Below, in pieces: positions 17,473 to 25,195 of a stretch of 48,908 nt of DNA. Made by a program: the position numbers and the translations under genes. This DNA comes from Nocardiaceae bacterium (GTDB lineage: Bacteria; Actinomycetota; Actinomycetes; Mycobacteriales; Mycobacteriaceae), in NCBI GenBank assembly GCA_021372355.1, contig JAJFUQ010000156.1, positions 1-48,908 of the forward strand. The letters are read 5' to 3'. A model generated the notes under the pieces. The model was given only the letters and a program-made list of their open reading frames with translations, made no database searches and was not told the DNA's origin. Position 1 is the first letter of the stretch. Each line of letters begins with the position of its first letter.

Positions 17473-18564
17473 ATGGCTCAGGTCCCTCCGGTCCGCATCG
17501 TCCAAGCAGCGAACTTCGTCCGCAGCAAGCTGCACAACCTCACTCGACGGATGGCACCCGCACCCCTCCAGGTACTCGAGATCGCGGGTGGCTTCATCCA
17601 CAGCCAGGTCGTCTACGCCTCGACGAAGCTCGGGATTCCCGACGCGCTGTCGTCGGGGCCCAAGAGCGCCGGAGAGATCGCGGCAGCAGTCAACGGAAAT
17701 CCCGATGCCGTGCACCGACTTCTGCGCGCCGGCGCATCGATCGGGCTTTTCGCACTCGACTCCGATGGCCGCTTCGGATTGACCGCGATGTCCCGGACGT
17801 TGCGCTCCGATTCCGACGATTCGATGCGGCCCGTCGTCCTCATGCTCGGCGACCCGTCGTACTGGTCGCCGTGGGGCGAACTGACGTACGCGATCCAGAC
17901 CGGGAAGCCCAGCGCGGACAAGGTCTACGGCAAACCCATGTGGGAATACCTGAGCGACAACCCGGAATTCGAAACAGTATTCAACAACGCGATGACCGCG
18001 CTGACCAAGCTCGATTGGCCGACCGTCGCAGCGGTCTACGACTTCACGCCCTTCGACACCATCGTCGACATCGGAGGCGGGCAGGGACAGCTACTCAAGC
18101 TCATTCTCGAGTCGGCACCGAACGCGTCTGGAATTCTCTTCGAGCAGGAATCCGTCATCGAACAAGCGGCCGACTTCCTCGGAGCATGCGGCACCCTCCC
18201 GCGCTGCACGCTCGAATGCGGGTCGTTCTTCGACACGGTCCCGCTGGGTGCGGACCTGTACGTGATGCGCCGCGTGATCCACGACTGGGACGACGACGAT
18301 GCGGTCGACATCCTCGGCACAATTCGTCGGTCGATCCCCGATCACGGCACTCTCGTCATTCTCGAAAGCGTCGTTCCCGAGGACAACTCACCGCATTTCG
18401 CGAAGACACTCGACCTCGACATGCTCATTTTCGCCGGCGGTCGCGAGCGCACGGAGGCGCAGTTCCGAAGCCTGGTGAAGCGCGCCGGATTCGAGGTCAC
18501 CCGCGTCGTCCCGACGATCTCCACGTTGTCGGTCATCGAGGTCAAACCGGTCAAATCCGGGTAA
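17473..18564 (+). CDS. SAM-dependent O-methyltransferase (acetylserotonin OMT-like)
   Basis: A 363-residue class I methyltransferase with an N-terminal winged-helix dimerisation domain (about 30-115: IPDALSSGPKSAGEIAAAV...HRLLRAGASIGLF) and a C-terminal Rossmann domain. SAM motif I is IVDIGGGQGQL; the catalytic-His motif is VMRRVIHDWDDDDA. Such enzymes methylate hydroxyls of phenolic, quinone or polyketide-like compounds; the acceptor here is unknown. The ATG at 17473 was chosen because GAGGAGG lies 6-12 nt upstream; an upstream in-frame ATG at 17440 would put that signal inside the gene. Followed by a 51-aa membrane protein gene. Confidence 0.88.
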   Translation: MAQVPPVRIVQAANFVRSKLHNLTRRMAPAPLQVLEIAGGFIHSQVVYASTKLGIPDALSSGPKSAGEIAAAVNGNPDAVHRLLRAGASIGLFALDSDGRFGLTAMSRTLRSDSDDSMRPVVLMLGDPSYWSPWGELTYAIQTGKPSADKVYGKPMWEYLSDNPEFETVFNNAMTALTKLDWPTVAAVYDFTPFDTIVDIGGGQGQLLKLILESAPNASGILFEQESVIEQAADFLGACGTLPRCTLECGSFFDTVPLGADLYVMRRVIHDWDDDDAVDILGTIRRSIPDHGTLVILESVVPEDNSPHFAKTLDLDMLIFAGGRERTEAQFRSLVKRAGFEVTRVVPTISTLSVIEVKPVKSG

Positions 18565-18573
18565 TCAATTCCC

Positions 18574-18729
18574 ATGATGGCGTTGATCGGAATCCTGCTC
18601 GTTGTCTGGCTCGTCTGCACGATCGTCGGCGTGGTCGTGAAGGGACTGTTCTGGCTCACGCTGGTCGGAATTGTTCTCTTCGTCGGCACGGCGGCCCTCG
18701 GTTGGATGAACCGAGCAGCCCACGACTAG
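18574..18729 (+). CDS. 51-aa two-helix membrane protein
   Basis: A short reading frame from ATG 18574 to TAG 18729. The product begins MMALIGILLVVWLVCTIVGV and is almost wholly hydrophobic, with two predicted helices (about 3-22 and 26-45), a Lys-Gly turn between them and the short polar end NRAAHD. Codon use and GC-rich third positions match the neighbours. It follows the O-methyltransferase by 9 nt and may be co-transcribed. No family recognised; small hydrophobic proteins of this shape are common but uncharacterised in actinobacteria. Confidence 0.65.
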   Translation: MMALIGILLVVWLVCTIVGVVVKGLFWLTLVGIVLFVGTAALGWMNRAAHD

Positions 18730-18770
18730 AGGCTTCGTTTACCCGTCCGGCCAGCGGGTACGCGCTGAAC

Positions 18771-19277
18771 ATGCCGGATCCACATCCCGGCGACCTCGCC
18801 GAACGAATCGCAGACCTCGCGACCTCCCGCGGCGCCCGAGTCGGCGTCGCGGAGTCTCTGACGGGCGGCTCGATCGCCGTGAATCTCGCGGCCGCGGACG
18901 GAGCGTCCGACTGGTTCTGCGGAAGCGTCGTCGCCTATTCGCCGCACGTGAAATTCGACGTTCTCGGTGTTCCGCGAGGCCCCATCATCAGTGAACAATG
19001 CGCACTCGGGATGGCGCGGGGTGCCCAGAAACTGCTCGACGCGGATGTGGTCGTCGCGGTGACCGGCGTCGGCGGCCCCGACCCGGTCGAAGGACAGGAC
19101 GTCGGAACCGTGTGGCTCGCGACGGCGACCCGAACGACGACCGCCTCGGTGCGTATTAATTTCACCGGCGATCCCCCGACTGTGGTGGCCAAGGCCGTGA
19201 CCGCGGCGCTGCAGGTCTTGCTGCGGGCGCTGGAGAGTCCCGAGGCCGAGCATGGCGCCGAGGCGATCGCGATCTAA
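18771..19277 (+). CDS. CinA C-terminal-domain protein (PncC-type nicotinamide-nucleotide amidase)
   Basis: A 168-residue stand-alone CinA C-terminal domain. Such proteins deamidate nicotinamide mononucleotide to nicotinate mononucleotide in NAD salvage. Signatures: VGVAESLTGGSIA (about 25-37), GSVVAYSPHVKFDVLGV and AVTGVGGPDP (family usually TGIAGP). The N-terminal nucleotide-binding half of full CinA is absent, as is normal for PncC. The ATG at 18771 follows the 51-aa gene by 41 nt. Its stop overlaps the convergent cobF stop by 4 nt. Confidence 0.9.
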   Translation: MPDPHPGDLAERIADLATSRGARVGVAESLTGGSIAVNLAAADGASDWFCGSVVAYSPHVKFDVLGVPRGPIISEQCALGMARGAQKLLDADVVVAVTGVGGPDPVEGQDVGTVWLATATRTTTASVRINFTGDPPTVVAKAVTAALQVLLRALESPEAEHGAEAIAI

Positions 19278-19993
19278 CGCCGCAGCAGATAGATGTCCAT
19301 GATCCAGCCCTTGCGGGCCCGGGCTTCGTCACGCGCGGCCTTGATCTGCGGCCCGACGTCACCGACTCGACCACTGAACAGCATTTCGTCGGGCATGCCC
19401 AGGTAGGCGCCCCACCAGATCTGCACGTCGTCCGGTAGATCGAGGAACGCGCAGTCGGCATCGAGCATCACGACCGCATCGGTTCCGTCCCAGCGCGCGC
19501 GCAGCCGCCGGGCAGTCGTGATGAGAACCGGCTCCCCGATCCGGTTCAGCACGATTCCGTGCCGTGCGCACAGCGCGGACACCGCGGTCACTCCCGGGAT
19601 GACCACGACCTCACCGGCGAAGCCGCTGCGCTCGACGACTCGCAACGTGCTGTCGTACAGCGCCGGATCACCCCAGACGAGAATCCCGCCGACGCCCTCG
19701 ATCTCGTCGAAGAGCTTCGCCACGCGTTCTGCTCGCTCGGCATGCCAGCGGTCCACCGTTCCCGGGTAGTCGCCGGGTCGCCGGTCACGGGGCGGATCGG
19801 GCAGTTCGATGACCCGAAACTGCTGGTGCGCGTGCTCACCCAAGATCGCGGTCCGCACATCGAGCAGCTCCTGCTTCTCGACGCCCTTGCCGATGACGAT
19901 GAAGGTGTCGATCTTGTTGATCGCCTTGACCGCCTGAATGGTCACCTGATCCGGGTCGCCAGCACCGATGCCTACGACATATAGCCTTTGCAC
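19274..19993 (-). CDS. cobF: Precorrin-6A synthase (deacetylating)
   Basis: A 239-residue tetrapyrrole methylase of the CobF type. In aerobic cobalamin synthesis CobF methylates C-1 of precorrin-5 with loss of the acetyl group, giving precorrin-6A. Signatures: N-terminal LYVVGIGAGDPDQVT, central ILVWGDPALYDSTLRV, VVIPGVTAVSALCARHG and C-terminal GWIMDIYLLRR. A GTG start at 19993 is only 17 nt from the divergent thyA start, so the two promoters must overlap coding DNA. No other cob genes lie in the window, so it is encoded away from any main cluster. Confidence 0.92.
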   Translation of the reverse strand: MQRLYVVGIGAGDPDQVTIQAVKAINKIDTFIVIGKGVEKQELLDVRTAILGEHAHQQFRVIELPDPPRDRRPGDYPGTVDRWHAERAERVAKLFDEIEGVGGILVWGDPALYDSTLRVVERSGFAGEVVVIPGVTAVSALCARHGIVLNRIGEPVLITTARRLRARWDGTDAVVMLDADCAFLDLPDDVQIWWGAYLGMPDEMLFSGRVGDVGPQIKAARDEARARKGWIMDIYLLRR

Positions 19994-19998
19994 TTCTT

Positions 19999-20004
19999 TA
20001 GACT
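19999..20004 (+). promoter_or_regulatory. -10-like TAGACT of a probable leaderless thyA promoter
   Basis: TAGACT ends 6 nt before the thyA GTG at 20011, the spacing expected when transcription begins at the start codon. No ribosome-binding sequence precedes the GTG, and no good -35 was found. Inference from spacing. Confidence 0.4.
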
Positions 20005-20010
20005 GCCATT

Positions 20011-20805
20011 GTGGATACCCAGTACGAGGACCTGCTCCGACTTGTGCTCACCGACGGCACTCCGAAGTCGGACCGTACCGGCACCGGAACGCGCAGCGTG
20101 TTCGGGCACCAGCTGCGTTACGACCTGCAGCAGGGATTCCCGCTCATCACGACCAAGAAGGTCCACCTCAAGTCGATCGTCTACGAGCTCCTGTGGTTTC
20201 TGCGCGGCGAATCGAACATCAAGTGGCTGCAGGACCGTGGCGTCACCATCTGGGACGAGTGGGCGGACGAAAACGGCGAACTCGGACCCGTCTACGGCGT
20301 CCAGTGGCGTTCGTGGCCGACGCCGAGCGGCGAGCATGTCGACCAGATCACCCAGGTGCTCGAGACGCTCAAGCGCGATCCCGACTCCCGCCGCATCATC
20401 GTGTCGGCGTGGAACGTCGGTGAGATCCCCGAGATGGCCCTCGCACCGTGCCACGCGTTCTTCCAGTTCTACGTCGCCGACGGAAAGCTGTCCTGCCAGC
20501 TGTACCAGCGCAGCGCCGACCTCTTCCTCGGTGTGCCGTTCAACATCGCGAGCTACGCGCTACTGACCCACATGGTCGCGCAGCAGACCGGTCTCGAAGT
20601 CGGCGACTTCATCTGGACCGGCGGTGACTGCCACATCTACGACAACCACGTCGAGCAGGTTCAGCTTCAGCTGTCCCGCGAGCCGTTCGACTTCCCGCGG
20701 CTGAATCTGCGAAAGGCCGACAGTCTCTTCGACTACGACTTCGACGACGTGGTGATCGAGGGCTACCAGCACCACCCGGGCATCAAGGCGCCGGTGGCCG
20801 TTTGA
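20011..20805 (+). CDS. thyA: Thymidylate synthase (ThyA)
   Basis: A 264-residue folate-dependent thymidylate synthase, standard E. coli-like length. It methylates dUMP to dTMP using methylene-tetrahydrofolate. The catalytic Cys is C147 in [30 protein letters not shown] and DCHIYDNH form the substrate and folate surface; the end GIKAPVAV is canonical. It is translationally coupled to folA (TTG start overlapping its TGA), which regenerates the folate it consumes. GTG start, probably leaderless. Very tight divergent junction with cobF. Confidence 0.98.
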   Translation: MDTQYEDLLRLVLTDGTPKSDRTGTGTRSVFGHQLRYDLQQGFPLITTKKVHLKSIVYELLWFLRGESNIKWLQDRGVTIWDEWADENGELGPVYGVQWRSWPTPSGEHVDQITQVLETLKRDPDSRRIIVSAWNVGEIPEMALAPCHAFFQFYVADGKLSCQLYQRSADLFLGVPFNIASYALLTHMVAQQTGLEVGDFIWTGGDCHIYDNHVEQVQLQLSREPFDFPRLNLRKADSLFDYDFDDVVIEGYQHHPGIKAPVAV

Positions 20806-21266
20806 TCGGGATGATCTGGGCGCAGGCCCGTGGCCGCGTGATCGGGTCCGAGAACTCGATCCCGTGGCATGTCCCGGAGGATTTCGCCCACTTCCGAATG
20901 GTGACGATGGGCCAGACCGTCGTGATGGGCCGCCGGACGTGGGAATCGCTACCGAAGAAGCCGCTGCCGGGCCGTCGTAACGTCGTGGTGACCCGGCGGC
21001 CGAAGTGGGCGCCCAACGGTGCAGAGCGGGCGGGTTCGCTCGAAGAAGCCCTCGACGGCGACCTGTGGGTCATCGGTGGCGCCGAAATCTATCGCGCCGC
21101 AATGCCATTGGCTGATGTCCTCGAAGTCACCGAAGTCGACATCTACGTCCCCGGCGACGTGCTCGCACCCGAGATCCCGAACGCTTTCCAGTTGAGTCAC
21201 GCCGGCGATTGGCAGGTCTCGGTCAAGGGCCCGAAGTTCCGGTTCCTGCGGTACGAGCGGCGCTAG
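20802..21266 (+). CDS. folA: Dihydrofolate reductase
   Basis: A 154-residue DHFR that reduces dihydrofolate with NADPH. Visible: [15 protein letters not shown] (Met20-loop side), [12 protein letters not shown] with the catalytic acid E/D region, [25 protein letters not shown] (NADPH binding) and [14 protein letters not shown]. The TTG start at 20802, overlapping the thyA stop, gives an N-terminus that aligns with mycobacterial DHFR (MVGLIWAQ); an ATG at 20811 is an alternative. The two-gene thyA-folA unit is a common arrangement. Confidence 0.96.
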   Translation: MIGMIWAQARGRVIGSENSIPWHVPEDFAHFRMVTMGQTVVMGRRTWESLPKKPLPGRRNVVVTRRPKWAPNGAERAGSLEEALDGDLWVIGGAEIYRAAMPLADVLEVTEVDIYVPGDVLAPEIPNAFQLSHAGDWQVSVKGPKFRFLRYERR

Positions 21267-21299
21267 GTCACCTATAGCCGGGCGCACATTTCCGTGCAC

Positions 21300-21431
21300 C
21301 TACTCATCACTCAGGTCGAGATCCTCCCCGTCAATCGGGTGCGTGGCACGCCATTCGGCCCGACGCTTCCGCATCATGATCATCGCGACCACGATCAGGC
21401 ATGGAATAAGGATCAGCAACGCGAATCCCAT
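21300..21431 (-). CDS. 43-aa single-pass membrane protein
   Basis: A short gene from ATG 21431 to TAG 21300. The product starts MGFALLILIPCLIVVAMIMM (one helix), then RKRRAEWRA and the acidic tail DGEDLDLSDE. A clear GGAGG lies 7 nt before the ATG on the minus strand, the main support for its reality. The basic stretch after the helix predicts an outside N-terminus and a cytoplasmic acidic tail. No family recognised. It converges with folA at a 33-nt gap. Confidence 0.68.
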   Translation of the reverse strand: MGFALLILIPCLIVVAMIMMRKRRAEWRATHPIDGEDLDLSDE

Positions 21432-21539
21432 CGGGGTACCTCCGGTTTGCGTTGAGCGCCCAAACGCCCTGATCGTATCCAGTCAGCCGCGGACACGAAC
21501 CCGCTCTCAGCGGGTCCGATATCAATCCTGCTTAAGTCC

Positions 21540-22526
21540 TCAGTCCGTCGCGGACTGGTGCAGTCGATAGCCGGCGAACGAGGCGATCAACAGCGTCACG
21601 CCGGCGACGAGCACTCCGCCGACGGCACCCAGTGAATCCTCGGTCCAATCGCTCACCATCTCGGGGACGACCAGCGTCACTGCGATGACGGCGACCGCCA
21701 CGTACGGCCAGTCGATCTTCTTGAGGTAGAGCGCGACGCCTGCGGCGGCAACAGCGATCGTCAGCACGTAACCGACCCACGACGACGCATCGGTGAACGA
21801 CGCGATCTGCGCTCCCATCAGCGTCGCCGTGACACCGAGGGCCCGGGCGATCGTGATGTCTTCAAAGAATCGGCGCTCGGTCAGAATCAGCCACACGAGC
21901 CCGACGCCGAAGAACGCAAGGCCGATCCAGAGCGCTTCATAGCGCGACGGCGCGAGTCCTCCGGCGAGGTCGACGGCCGCGACGAGCGCACCGCCCAGCA
22001 TGCCCAGAAGCCCGACAGCGGTCGAACTGAAGCGGTACGCGAATACGCAGATGACGACGTCGACGATCGCGCCCCAGAACGCCGGCCAGTAGACGCCACC
22101 CGTCGGGAGATTGGCGAAATCCTCGATCGCGACGCCGACCGTGACACCGATGGTCACCGCTGCGGCGGTCAGCAGCGTGCCCGACAATCGCCTGCGAGTC
22201 TGCTCCGCGAGTCGGCTGCGCAACGCCCCGAACCCGGCAAGTCCGAGCACGACGGCAATCGCACTCAGGAACAGGACGTGGCCGACTTTGCCCAGGTCAT
22301 CCCAGGCTTCCATCGTGAAGAGGAATCCGGCGGCCAGGACGAGCGCGCCACCGAGATAGGCGACGACCTCGGTGAGCTTGGGGAGTCCAGATTCACCCGT
22401 CGGGGCCTTGCCGGTTGCCATCGCTCGCCGCACCACCGCGATCGCGCGTTCCTCCCCGCCGGGAACGAGCAAACCCTCGCCCGCAAGTTCGGACACCAGA
22501 CGCTCGGCCCGATCGGAGTTGTTCAT
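21540..22526 (-). CDS. Multi-pass membrane protein, DUF2157-like
   Basis: A 328-residue protein with a soluble N-terminal helical part (about 1-50, MNNSDRAERLVSELAGEGLL) and about nine or ten transmembrane helices after that. The layout (short cytoplasmic head, then VVAYLGGALVLAAGFLF and a helix-dense body) recalls DUF2157-type predicted membrane proteins, but I do not recognise a specific function. No catalytic motif was seen. It is downstream of the SDR-LLM pair on the same strand, with a 75-nt gap, so read-through is possible. Confidence 0.72.
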   Translation of the reverse strand: MNNSDRAERLVSELAGEGLLVPGGEERAIAVVRRAMATGKAPTGESGLPKLTEVVAYLGGALVLAAGFLFTMEAWDDLGKVGHVLFLSAIAVVLGLAGFGALRSRLAEQTRRRLSGTLLTAAAVTIGVTVGVAIEDFANLPTGGVYWPAFWGAIVDVVICVFAYRFSSTAVGLLGMLGGALVAAVDLAGGLAPSRYEALWIGLAFFGVGLVWLILTERRFFEDITIARALGVTATLMGAQIASFTDASSWVGYVLTIAVAAAGVALYLKKIDWPYVAVAVIAVTLVVPEMVSDWTEDSLGAVGGVLVAGVTLLIASFAGYRLHQSATD

Positions 22527-22601
22527 ACCCTCGACTGTGCCAGGTCGACCCGCTTCATGATCGGGACCACGGTAACTTCTCCCCGAGGAACTCGGTCCCG
22601 A

Positions 22602-23645
22602 CTATTCGTCGACGATCGCCCGAAGTTTCGCGATGTGCGCCACGCGCTCTTCCTTGGTCGCACCGATCGGGGTGACGAGAATCGTCGTGACGCCCGCTTC
22701 CCGGTACGCGGCGATTCGCTCGCGGATGAACCCTTCCGGACCGACGAGGTTGGTGTCCCGCGCGAGTTCATCAGGTACGGCCGCCGCGGCTTCCAGTTTC
22801 TTGCCGTCGAGGTAGAGATCCTGGATGAGCTTGGCTTCGTCCTCGTAGCCATACCGGCAGGCCATCGTGTTGTAGAAGTTCTTCCCGCGGGCACCCATGC
22901 CGCCCACGTACAACGCGAGGTAGTGCTTGAGCCCTTCCCGCAGATGCTCGGTTTCGTCGCCGATCGCGAGCGCCGCCGAGGTGAGAATCTGCAGTGGCCC
23001 CAACGCCGGATCGCGCTTGGCCAGGCCGGCTTCGAGCGACTCTCCCCAGACGGCTTTGGCCTTCTCCGGATAGAAGTGAATCGGCTGCCAGCCATCGGCG
23101 ATCTCAGCCGTGAGCTCGACGTTCTTGTGACCCACCGCCGCCAGGACGATCGGGATGTTGTCGCGAACCGGCTGATTGATGATCTTGAGCGGCTTGCCGA
23201 GGCCAGTCCCCTGGTCTGCCGGAAGCGGCAGCGTGTAGTACTTGCCCTCGTATTCGAGGCGCTCGCGCTTCCACACCTTGCGACAGATCTCCACGACTTC
23301 GCGCGTGCGGCCGAGCGGAGCGTCGTACTTCACGCCGTGGAATCCCTCGATGACCTGCGGCCCCGATGCACCGAGTCCGAGGATGTACCGACCATCGGAC
23401 ACGTAGTCGAGCCCGGCCGCGGTCATCGCCGTCAGCGTGGGTGTCCGCGTGTAGAGCTGCAGGATTCCGGACATCAACTTGAGGCGCTCGGTCTTCGCGG
23501 CAAGGTAGCCGAGCTGGCTGACCGCGTCGTACGAGTACGCCTCGGCCACCACTGCGAGATCGAGTCCAGCGGCCTCCATATCGGAAACTTCCGCGGCGAG
23601 TTCCTTGAAGCCGCCGGCGTAGTTGATGAGGAGTCCGATTTCCAT
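22602..23645 (-). CDS. LLM-class (luciferase-like) F420-dependent oxidoreductase
   Basis: A 347-residue TIM-barrel flavin/F420 oxidoreductase. Typical segments: MEIGLLINYAGGF, GLDLAVVAEAYSYDAVSQLGY, RLKLMSGILQLYTRTPTLTAM, GRYILGLGASGPQVIEG and IADGWQPIHFYPEKA. In mycolata most proteins of this type use coenzyme F420 for hydride transfer; the substrate is unknown. Its ATG directly abuts the SDR stop (TAA-ATG with no gap), showing translational coupling to the SDR and suggesting the two act on the same compound. Confidence 0.9.
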   Translation of the reverse strand: MEIGLLINYAGGFKELAAEVSDMEAAGLDLAVVAEAYSYDAVSQLGYLAAKTERLKLMSGILQLYTRTPTLTAMTAAGLDYVSDGRYILGLGASGPQVIEGFHGVKYDAPLGRTREVVEICRKVWKRERLEYEGKYYTLPLPADQGTGLGKPLKIINQPVRDNIPIVLAAVGHKNVELTAEIADGWQPIHFYPEKAKAVWGESLEAGLAKRDPALGPLQILTSAALAIGDETEHLREGLKHYLALYVGGMGARGKNFYNTMACRYGYEDEAKLIQDLYLDGKKLEAAAAVPDELARDTNLVGPEGFIRERIAAYREAGVTTILVTPIGATKEERVAHIAKLRAIVDE

Positions 23646-24407
23646 TTACATCATCTTCTTCAACACCGAAATGGGCGCAACCGCCATTGCCTTGGTCATC
23701 GGAATCCACGGCCACGCCGGCACAATGGCCTCGTCAGGTTCCTTCTCGATCGCGTCGACGAGGGCCTTGCACCCCTCCTCGGCGGACACCATGAACTTCG
23801 TCGAGTCGGCTTTGCCGGTCATCTCCGATTCGATGTAGCCGGGCATCAACGTGGTGACCGAGATCGGCTTGTTGTAGTTCTGCAGGCGAATGCCCTCCGC
23901 GAGCGACCGTGCAGCTGCCTTGGTCGCGGCGTACACCGTCATCGGACCCGCAAAACCGCGAACGGCGCTGATCGACGAAATGACCACGAGGTGCCCGTTC
24001 TTGCGCGCGAGGAAGATCTCCATCGCGGCCTCGCACTGAGCAAGCAGTCCCAGGAAGTTGGTCTGGGCGGTTTGAAGATTCGCTTTGAACTTGCCTGTGC
24101 CGAGCGGGGCACCCTTGCCCATTCCGGCGTTCGCGATGACTCGATCGATGCCGCCGAGTTCCTCGTCGAACTCCTTGAAGACCCGGAAGACAGCGTCGTA
24201 GTCGTTGACGTCAAGGGCGCGGACCGCCACCTTGATTCCCGGGTACTGGGCTCGAAGTTCCTCCGCGAGCGCCTCGAGACGGTCGGTCCGGCGCGCGCAG
24301 ATCGCGAGGTTACGTCCCTTCGCCGCGAACAGCCGAGCCATTCCTTCGCCGAGACCGGAGCTCGCACCGGTGATCAGGATGTTCTTACGTTCAACCTTGG
24401 ACGTCAC
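23646..24407 (-). CDS. Short-chain dehydrogenase/reductase
   Basis: A 253-residue classical SDR. NAD(P) motif TGASSGLGEGMA (about 14-25), NAG motif in VIANAGMGKG, catalytic S in VISSISAVRG and YxxxK in YAATKAAARS. It should oxidise an alcohol or reduce a ketone on a hydrophobic substrate. It corresponds to Rv0945 by type and orientation. GTG start at 24407. First gene of an SDR-LLM operon, divergent from a TetR gene across a 90-nt region that carries a perfect palindrome, so it is probably repressed by that regulator. Confidence 0.9.
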   Translation of the reverse strand: MTSKVERKNILITGASSGLGEGMARLFAAKGRNLAICARRTDRLEALAEELRAQYPGIKVAVRALDVNDYDAVFRVFKEFDEELGGIDRVIANAGMGKGAPLGTGKFKANLQTAQTNFLGLLAQCEAAMEIFLARKNGHLVVISSISAVRGFAGPMTVYAATKAAARSLAEGIRLQNYNKPISVTTLMPGYIESEMTGKADSTKFMVSAEEGCKALVDAIEKEPDEAIVPAWPWIPMTKAMAVAPISVLKKMM

Positions 24408-24452
24408 GGCTCGACTCTAGCTGCGGGGGTTGATCTCGAATAGAGGCCATTC

Positions 24453-24471
24453 GCGTTACCCTCAGTAACGC
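24453..24471. promoter_or_regulatory. TetR-type operator, GCGTTAC-N5-GTAACGC
   Basis: A perfect 7-5-7 inverted repeat centred in the 90-nt gap between the divergent SDR and TetR genes: 45 nt from the SDR start and 26 nt from the TetR start. Placement and symmetry fit an operator controlling both directions. Confidence 0.7.
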
Positions 24472-24497
24472 CCGATGCCCGGAAATGATCAGGACAA

Positions 24498-25121
24498 ATG
24501 ACGACTCCAGACTCGCCTCGCTACCAAGACGCTGCAAAGACGTTGATGCGGAACACGATTCTGGACGCGCTCGGCCAACTCGTCGCCGAGCGGGAATGGA
24601 CCCGCATCACGCTGACCGATGTCGCCAAGCTCGCCGGTGTCAGCCGGCAGACCGTCTATGCGCAATTCAAGTCGCGCAGCGGACTGGCAATGGCGTACGT
24701 CCTCCGGTTCATGAGCGAAGTGATCGCCGACGGCGTCGAGAAGGCGATCACGGATCACCCCGGTGATCCCTTCAACGCCTTCGTCGACGGGTTCCGATCA
24801 TTCTTCCAGTCGTTCGAGAACGATCCGGTGGTCAAGGTGCTGCTGCACCCCGAGCGGAATCCGGATCTGATCCCGTCGATCACCGACTCGAGCACCGAAT
24901 GGCTGGGCCAGGCCAAGGAACGGCTGAGCCTCTCGTATCAGAACAGTTGGGCCGGCGCGACGGCTCAACAGGCTGACGTCCTCGCCTCGGCGGTCGTGCG
25001 CGTGACCTTCAGTTACGTGCTTCTTCCGGCCGAGAACGACCGTGATCACGCGGTGGACCTGGCCGCGATTTTCTCGCCTTGCGTGTATGCCCTCCTGGCA
25101 ATGCGGCAGGCGAAGCCGTAG
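24498..25121 (+). CDS. TetR-family transcriptional repressor
   Basis: A 207-residue regulator. N-terminal DNA-binding domain: LGQLVAEREWTRITLTDVA then KLAGVSRQTVYAQFKSRSGL (helix-turn-helix, about 42-61). The C-terminal ligand and dimer domain (about 70-200) is variable and gives no ligand identity. The ATG at 24498 follows AGGAC. It is divergent from the SDR-LLM operon and shares the palindrome at 24453-24471, so autoregulation and control of that operon are expected. Confidence 0.92.
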   Translation: MTTPDSPRYQDAAKTLMRNTILDALGQLVAEREWTRITLTDVAKLAGVSRQTVYAQFKSRSGLAMAYVLRFMSEVIADGVEKAITDHPGDPFNAFVDGFRSFFQSFENDPVVKVLLHPERNPDLIPSITDSSTEWLGQAKERLSLSYQNSWAGATAQQADVLASAVVRVTFSYVLLPAENDRDHAVDLAAIFSPCVYALLAMRQAKP

Positions 25122-25195
25122 GGACTTCTTCTTCCGGTCGCTGGATCGCGGGCCCGGCGTTAGCCTGGCAGGGTTGTCACGGCTAAGGGGTGTAT

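Noticed and set aside
22278..24443. A 721-codon plus-strand frame opposite the membrane protein, LLM and SDR genes
   Set aside because: Covers three well-supported minus-strand genes and has no recognisable domain.
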